Shown here one piece after another: positions 14,491-18,933 of a stretch of 18,933 nucleotides of DNA (its first letter is position 1; every line of letters starts with the position of its first letter). The translations under genes and the position numbers were made by a program. The DNA is from a bacterium (GTDB lineage Bacteria; Verrucomicrobiota; Verrucomicrobiae; Opitutales; Opitutaceae). The stretch lies in assembly GCA_021780625.1 (NCBI GenBank), contig JAJXYI010000463.1, positions 1-18,933 of the forward strand, in the 5' to 3' direction. The notes below the pieces were generated by a model that had not been told where the DNA came from, did no database searches, and was given only the letters and a program-made list of their open reading frames with translations.

Positions 14491-17400
14491 ATGAGTCATC
14501 ACCTCATCGACGTCGACGTCAGTACGCTGGCCCACCCTACGCACATCAAGGAGGAATCCGTCATCGACCCGAAGACGCTCGGGTTCGCCGAATCCCGCAT
14601 GGCCATCCAGGTCCTCCGGACCGACGAGGACCAGGAGTCCGGACAGTTCGTCACCATCGTCCGCCGTCCTTGGACGGACGACATGATGGCGGCCGGCACC
14701 CACTATGACCAGCGGTGCCACTTTCTGGCCCACGAGACCGACCCCTGGCTGGACGCCCTGGTCCAGGCGGTCGGGACGCGCTCCAGTGGCCAGCCAATGG
14801 TCTATGGCCGTCTCCGCGTCCACGGAACCGGTGCGAAAGGCAGACAGGCCGCCGCGGACTGGTTCCGCGGTGTGGTCGGCGACCCCCTGGTGAGGCGGCC
14901 GGCGCACGGGTTCTACGACCGGGGGTCGAAGACCCGATTCCGCGCCATCTTCTACTGGGCCGACGAGGACGTCGAGGCCCTGCTCGTCCCCATGGACAGC
15001 AACATCCACCGCCTGGGCGATCTGGGCATCACGCTGAGCGGTGATCCAAAGGCGCCGAAGCGCCTGAAGCGTGCGATGGCGCCGCACAAGGTCATGTTCC
15101 AGTTCACAGTCGTCAAGACCGAACAGACGCCGGACGGAATGCTCCACACGCTCAGGCACGAGGTTCTCGGGCGCGAGTTCACCGTCTTGAGCTTCGACAT
15201 GACCACGCTGCCTCCGTCCCTCGTGCGCTTCGTCGACGGGATGAATGTCGTGAACCTCTACTCGAGGCTCTTCGGCCGCGAGTGGGATCATCACAAGTTC
15301 ACTGCCATCCTGCCCGAAGGACTTGGTAAGGGCTTCGGTCATGCCGTCCCGCAGGTCGAGCCGGACGTCGTGCTGTTCGGCGCCAAGCCGGAACTGCGCA
15401 TCGAAGGGACCATCGCCTACTTCGGCGTGCTGGATCTACTCCACCTGGGCCGCGACGCCACGCTGGACCTCCAGACAGGCGCCAATATGGGATTCTTCGA
15501 CCCCGCGTTGGCGCCAGCCGAGGGCGAGCATTGGATGAACGAGATCCAGCGGATTCGCTTCGGCGTGGACGAGGCCGAGGTGCGCGACTTAGACGCCGTT
15601 CTGGCTCGGCTCGACGACCAGAAGGCCGAGAAGACGCCCTTCTTCGAACCGGACGATCAGGACCCATCCGCTCGAGCCGCCAAGCTCATGCTCGAGACCC
15701 AATCGATGCCGGTCCTCTGGCGCCGGTCGATCCAGCGATCGCTTGAGAACACGACCGACCTCGCACGGGGCCGCATTCTGATGACGCGCGTGATGACGCG
15801 TCTCCATCTGTGTCCGAACCTGCTCGCGTTCCGGCCGTCGGGACGGCCGGACGCGTCCCTAGACGACTTGACGCACGCCAACTTCCCGCACGTCCCCGCG
15901 GACTCGCACATCGTCTGTGCCTGGGACCTGGACGAAGGTCCGTTGTTCCTGGTTCGCAACCCGAACACCACGTGCCGTGAGGCAATTCTGGTCTGGAACG
16001 TCCATCTCGGCGGACTGAAGCGGTACCGCGGACGCGGCCTCGTCCTCTTCAGCGTCGCCGCCTGTGAGCTGCTGCCCCGCCTCAACGGAGCGGACTTCGA
16101 CGACAGCGTGCTGGCCACCACCGATTCGCGGTACATCGCGAAGTGGCTGACACTCGACTATCCCGTCACCGAGAAGCTCGCGGCGCCGACCGGCGCCAGC
16201 GGAGCCTACCCCGCGGCGTGGAACCGGACCCAGGGGGACCGAGACATCACGCGATGGGCCTCGTCGATGGCGACCGTCGGGAGCTTCATCAACGACGTCA
16301 TGCTCGACACGCTCTTGTCCGGCACGAATCGATTGCACGCGATTCAGTCGATCAAGGACAGCGCGTACTGGGCCCCGAGGAACTTCAGCGGTGGTGATCC
16401 GCACCTGTTCGCCAATCAGGTGGTCCTGCCGTACCTGGAGGCCAAGCCAGACTTCGTAGACGCGCTCGAGGCGAACAACTCCGAATACGTCATCGATTGG
16501 TACTCGATGCGCAAAGGAGACGACGAAGTGGCCAGGGTGCTCATCGACGGCGCCACTCGGGTCCACAGGTTCAAGGATGCCGCGGGCAAGCGGCACCCGA
16601 TTCCCTGCTATCCGATGACGTGGGATATGGATGGCAAGTGCCGAATCCCGCCCGACCGCAAAGCCAAGGGTGACTACCTCTTGGTGGAGACCGAGGTCTG
16701 TCGGTCACTGAACGCCCTGGTGGAGCTGCGGGAGCGCATCCTGGAGGCGGCGCGCCGGAAGGAGTGGGAGATCGCTCGGCCCCTCCCCGCCGAGGTCGAC
16801 CGTCTCTTTCCCTCAAGCCCTCTCACCAGACGAGCGGCCGGTTCTCTGCGCAAGACCTGGCGGCGCCTCATCGAGCAGGTCAAGGAACAGAACGGGGGTC
16901 GACTCCCGAAAGGCTGGTTTTCAGCCGTCACCGACGGCGAGGATCTGCAGGAAGAGATCGCGCCGGCCGACCCAGCCTACGACCACCGTGTCGCTGAGGA
17001 TGCGCGGGCGGCCGGCCAAGCCGTTGAACCGCAGTACCGCCTGGTCCGCCGCGAAGGCCTCAGGACACATTACTTCTACAGGAAGGACGGCCATGGCCAG
17101 GTGACGTCGGTTCCGCTCAACGACCGCATTGGGATCGCGGTCGAGTGGCTCCGTCGCGTCTATTCCGTCGACACCGAGGATCCCGTCTTCAACGAGGCCG
17201 GGACCACGCGGAGTTTCGGAGACGGCGTGCCGAACTACGTCCTCCACGACTACATGACCGCGCTGGAGTGGTGCGGGCTCACGGGCCTCGTGGTGTACGT
17301 CAAGCTCGACCCGCGGGCCAGGCGCCGCCTAGCGACGCACGGCCGATCGGTTCCGGTCCGGATCGTGGTGGGCCGCATCAACACCTGGGTGATCGACCAC

Positions 17401-17613
17401 GGGAACGGCCTGAAACTCGGGACGATTGCGAAGCATGTCGAGGTGCCGGATGGCGCCTACTTGATGTCCCCGCGGGGCGTCATCGTCGTGAAGGAGTCCG
17501 ATGAGTCGCTGCACTCCCGCTTCAAGGCCGATCAGCTCGCGAAGCGGACGGCCGGTGTCGTCGATGAGGTCGACGCCGACTCCGAGGACGCGAACGACCC
17601 GTACGCGGCCTAG
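14491..17613 (+). CDS. Putative single-chain double-psi-beta-barrel RNA polymerase (YonO/QDE-1-like, 1,040 aa)
   Basis: ATG 14491 has GGAG 9 nt upstream. No standard helicase, nuclease or kinase motif is present. The middle shows RNA polymerase signatures in the right order. Residues about 228-320 look like the first (beta-like) barrel, with K280 in GLGKGFGHAV resembling the NKGV lysine. Residues about 470-545 look like the second (beta'-like) barrel: a GPLFLVRNP strand with R489-N-P491 (compare RAP in beta' and TRNP in eukaryotic RdRPs). Then LVLF and NGADFDDSVLATTD (532-545) match NADFDGD of beta' and DLDGD of RdRPs. VGSFIND (596-602) and EYVIDWYSMRKG (665-676) resemble the helices after the active site in RdRPs. 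Known relatives make RNA on DNA (YonO) or RNA (QDE-1) templates as one chain. Oddity: the third catalytic Asp is replaced by Ser539, with Asp538 beside it. The C-terminal 300 residues are unrecognised. Assignment is by motif reading only. Confidence 0.68.
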   Translation: MSHHLIDVDVSTLAHPTHIKEESVIDPKTLGFAESRMAIQVLRTDEDQESGQFVTIVRRPWTDDMMAAGTHYDQRCHFLAHETDPWLDALVQAVGTRSSGQPMVYGRLRVHGTGAKGRQAAADWFRGVVGDPLVRRPAHGFYDRGSKTRFRAIFYWADEDVEALLVPMDSNIHRLGDLGITLSGDPKAPKRLKRAMAPHKVMFQFTVVKTEQTPDGMLHTLRHEVLGREFTVLSFDMTTLPPSLVRFVDGMNVVNLYSRLFGREWDHHKFTAILPEGLGKGFGHAVPQVEPDVVLFGAKPELRIEGTIAYFGVLDLLHLGRDATLDLQTGANMGFFDPALAPAEGEHWMNEIQRIRFGVDEAEVRDLDAVLARLDDQKAEKTPFFEPDDQDPSARAAKLMLETQSMPVLWRRSIQRSLENTTDLARGRILMTRVMTRLHLCPNLLAFRPSGRPDASLDDLTHANFPHVPADSHIVCAWDLDEGPLFLVRNPNTTCREAILVWNVHLGGLKRYRGRGLVLFSVAACELLPRLNGADFDDSVLATTDSRYIAKWLTLDYPVTEKLAAPTGASGAYPAAWNRTQGDRDITRWASSMATVGSFINDVMLDTLLSGTNRLHAIQSIKDSAYWAPRNFSGGDPHLFANQVVLPYLEAKPDFVDALEANNSEYVIDWYSMRKGDDEVARVLIDGATRVHRFKDAAGKRHPIPCYPMTWDMDGKCRIPPDRKAKGDYLLVETEVCRSLNALVELRERILEAARRKEWEIARPLPAEVDRLFPSSPLTRRAAGSLRKTWRRLIEQVKEQNGGRLPKGWFSAVTDGEDLQEEIAPADPAYDHRVAEDARAAGQAVEPQYRLVRREGLRTHYFYRKDGHGQVTSVPLNDRIGIAVEWLRRVYSVDTEDPVFNEAGTTRSFGDGVPNYVLHDYMTALEWCGLTGLVVYVKLDPRARRRLATHGRSVPVRIVVGRINTWVIDHGNGLKLGTIAKHVEVPDGAYLMSPRGVIVVKESDESLHSRFKADQLAKRTAGVVDEVDADSEDANDPYAA

Positions 17614-18332
17614 GCCGGTTGCGCCGACTGGCGGGCGCCGCGCCGAATCACGCGGGTTCACATGCGTGTCGACAGGTGTCCTGATTGAACCGCTGACATC
17701 CACCGTCGGCATCCCGGTGACGCATTGATGCGCGTGGGCAGATCCGGGCTACCGATCAGTCGTACTGGCGTGAGTGCAGGCTGAGGGCTGCGGTCCTTCG
17801 TACCCTCGTGCCGGTACACCAACCCCGTTTGGCTGCCGTCGTTCCTCCCGACAGGGAGGGCGACGGTGGCAAGCCCGGCCCTCTATCGCGAAGCTGTCGC
17901 TTCGCCCAGATGCCGTGGTCTTGTGGAGGTGAACGCAGCAAGTGCGCTTTCTGTCGAGCACAGCAGCCGCACCTCGGCATCAGTCGATGGCGACAATGTC
18001 CGCGCAAGGCCACGCGGCGCCCCGTGTGCCGGAAGCCGGCTCGCGCGCACGTGCGTGGTTGGTGTTGTGGTGAGAACGAAGACACCAGGTCTATTCCGGC
18101 CTTCCCGTCTAGTGCACGGCCTCGCTCTCGCTCGACATTCTGTCACCGCGACTCGAGGCCTTTCTCCCGTCTCAGGTAGATCGGGCGGGGCAGCCTGCGG
18201 CACTTCCTCCGCGTTACCTGCTCACCGTCATCGCGGTGGGCGTTCATTCACTCGAACCAGGCAGGTTGAACCCTGCCATCGGTGTCGGTCAATCGCGGGA
18301 GACATCCCTCCTGCCCTTTCAAGGAGCATCAC
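17614..18332. other. About 720 bp gap, hairpin-rich, no supported gene
   Basis: Overlapping open frames exist in several registers, but none has a ribosome site. The frame 17808-18179 encodes an unusual Cys-rich stretch (CAFCRAQQPHLGISRW, then CPR, VCRK and WCCGE), which could be a zinc-binding remnant; codon use is mixed, so I do not call it. Hairpins are frequent: 17836-17866 (listed), GCGAAGC/GCTTCGC (17888-17905) and GGCAGG/CCTGCC (18260-18277). It could be a structured 3' region of the polymerase transcript or a leader of the next gene. Confidence 0.4.
17836..17866 (+). repeat. 12-bp hairpin downstream of the polymerase-like gene
   Basis: CCGTCG (17836-17841) pairs with CGACGG (17861-17866), and inside it CCTCCC (17844-17849) pairs with GGGAGG (17854-17859) around GACA. 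A small internal loop (TT opposite G) separates the two stems. No U-tract follows. Confidence 0.5.
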
Positions 18333-18704
18333 ATGAAAGTCGTCTTCGTCAGCAACGATCGCGGCAACCCGCCCGGCAAGCTTGCCGATGCGGAACTCCA
18401 CTTCGGCACGGGTACCCTGGACGGGCTGAAGCTGATCGGCTTCGCCATCTGGGAGCGGCGCACCGGCGGCGGTCGGAACCTCACCTTCCCCGCGCGCCAG
18501 TACTCGGTGAACGGCGAGCGGCGCAGCTTCGCGCTGCTCAGGTGCGTCGTGGATGCAGCCAGCCAGGACCGGTTGCGCGACCTCATCCTGCGTGCCTATG
18601 CCCGCTTCGAGGCGAGTCAGGCGCAGAGCGCGAGCAACGGCGACGGGTGGTCCGGGCGCGGATCCGTCGACATCGACGAGGCCGGCTCGACCGCCGCCTT
18701 CTAA
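18333..18704 (+). CDS. Small protein, possibly SpoVG-like (123 aa)
   Basis: ATG 18333 has AAGGAG 6 nt upstream, far better than the earlier in-frame start at 18282. Residues about 28-92 follow the outline of the SpoVG fold: a strand (GLKLIGFAIWER), a glycine turn, a strand that in SpoVG reads LFVxMPS and here reads NLTFPARQY, a G-E/F-R-x-F segment (NGERRSFALLRCVVDA), and a helix ending LRDLILRAY. SpoVG is a small RNA/DNA-binding regulator, and SpoVG-like genes also occur in mobile elements. The last 30 residues (Gln/Ser/Gly-rich, then acidic DIDEAG) look disordered. The similarity is at the level of pattern, not clear identity, and the alternative is an unrelated orphan protein. It is the last complete gene before the probable right border. 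Confidence 0.6.
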   Translation: MKVVFVSNDRGNPPGKLADAELHFGTGTLDGLKLIGFAIWERRTGGGRNLTFPARQYSVNGERRSFALLRCVVDAASQDRLRDLILRAYARFEASQAQSASNGDGWSGRGSVDIDEAGSTAAF

Positions 18705-18733
18705 CCCTCTGATCGCCTGCTCAGGAGGGCCCC

Positions 18734-18933
18734 GTGCTCAACCAGATCATCATGCGTGTCATCGCTGGAGGGCTCTCTGGCGTCTTGTCCTTCGTCATTG
18801 TTGCGATGCTGGGCGAGGTCAGCCTCGCTAATGGTACCGTCTTTCCCGGCAGCCAATGTCACAAAACCCACCGGTACCTGCCCCTTGGTATCGTCAGGCA
18901 CACCTATCACGGCCGCCTCTGCGACACCTGTAA
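18734..18933 (+). CDS. Open frame with a membrane-like start running into antisense acyl-CoA synthetase DNA (partial)
   Basis: The frame starts at GTG 18734 with a strong AGGAGGG 4 nt upstream, 29 nt after the preceding stop, so the start looks genuine. Residues 1-26 are hydrophobic (MRVIAGGLSGVLSFVIVAML) and resemble a membrane segment. After that, from about 18810, the same DNA codes on the other strand for a recognisable acyl-CoA synthetase segment. The rest of this frame is therefore probably not natural coding sequence. The frame stays open to the window end. The likely reading is a small membrane-protein gene cut off by the element border. Confidence 0.4.
   Translation, partial: MLNQIIMRVIAGGLSGVLSFVIVAMLGEVSLANGTVFPGSQCHKTHRYLPLGIVRHTYHGRLCDTC
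18809..18933 (-). pseudogene. Acyl-CoA synthetase (acetyl/propionyl-CoA ligase type) fragment, truncated
   Basis: Read leftward from the window edge, the frame gives GVAEAAVIGVPDDTKGQVPV followed by GFVTLAAGKDGTISEADLAQ. This is the C-terminal domain signature of AMP-forming acetyl/propionyl-CoA synthetases (VAExAVxGxPDxxKGQxPVxFVxL). Homology stops at about 18810. The frame then continues with unrelated residues to a stop at 18701, without the expected catalytic-lysine end (KTRSGK). That end is found nowhere else in the window. The gene is therefore broken here, by insertion or deletion. The 5' part lies beyond the right edge. Family assignment is firm, the substrate (acetate versus propionate) is not. 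Confidence 0.72.

Noticed and set aside
14416..15342. 308-codon open frame on the minus strand over the polymerase start
   Set aside because: It is antisense to the polymerase-like gene and its leader terminator; low-complexity, without a ribosome site.
17808..18179. 123-codon Cys-rich frame, possible zinc-binding protein
   Set aside because: No ribosome site at its GTG or internal ATG, mixed codon use and hairpins within it; kept only as an observation.

Overview
The window is GC-rich bacterial DNA with clear Shine-Dalgarno sequences and no rRNA, canonical tRNA or CRISPR array. The phylum cannot be fixed from sequence alone. Much of the window looks like a mobile or accessory region. Evidence for this is an intact IS256-family insertion, a broken IS4-type transposase, a HUH-type Rep-like endonuclease, several small winged-helix/XRE regulators and many orphan genes. 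At the extreme right edge a piece of an acyl-CoA synthetase gene is read from the opposite strand and loses homology near position 18,810. That point is probably the border between the accessory region and ordinary chromosome.

Left part (1-4,779): a 755-residue J-domain protein on the minus strand (winged helix plus beta-propeller-like repeats) diverges from a small dual-specificity-phosphatase-like gene. A protein with a ribbon-helix-helix-like N-terminus and a small Cys/His-rich protein follow. The last of these was interrupted by the IS256-family element (4,775-6,290), which has inverted ends and an 8-bp target duplication. From 6,299 to 8,333 there is mostly decayed DNA with the C-terminal part of an IS4-type transposase.

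Central part (8,334-13,429): a coiled-coil/winged-helix gene is directly followed by an SplB-like radical SAM gene. Tandem palindromes lie upstream and a perfect 16-bp hairpin downstream. Next come the HUH Rep-like gene, an opposing XRE-type regulator, about 800 bp of hairpin-rich DNA without a convincing gene, and two small genes, the second a winged-helix protein.

Right part (13,430-18,933): a hairpin-dense leader that may be a structured RNA precedes a small orphan gene. A set of alternative hairpins plus a textbook intrinsic terminator then stands directly in front of the most interesting gene, a 1,040-residue protein. It reads as a single-chain double-psi-beta-barrel RNA polymerase of the YonO/QDE-1 type. 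It carries a beta-like barrel with a GLGKGF lysine, an RNP motif like the RxP of RNA polymerase beta', and NGADFDD in the place of NADFDGD. A hairpin-rich gap and a small possible SpoVG-like gene complete the region.

Working model (inference): positions about 8,334-18,810 are the right arm of an integrated element. It carries its own Rep-like nuclease, its own RNA polymerase with an attenuator-like leader, winged-helix regulators and a radical SAM enzyme, and it ends inside an acyl-CoA synthetase gene. The left end of the element is not visible.
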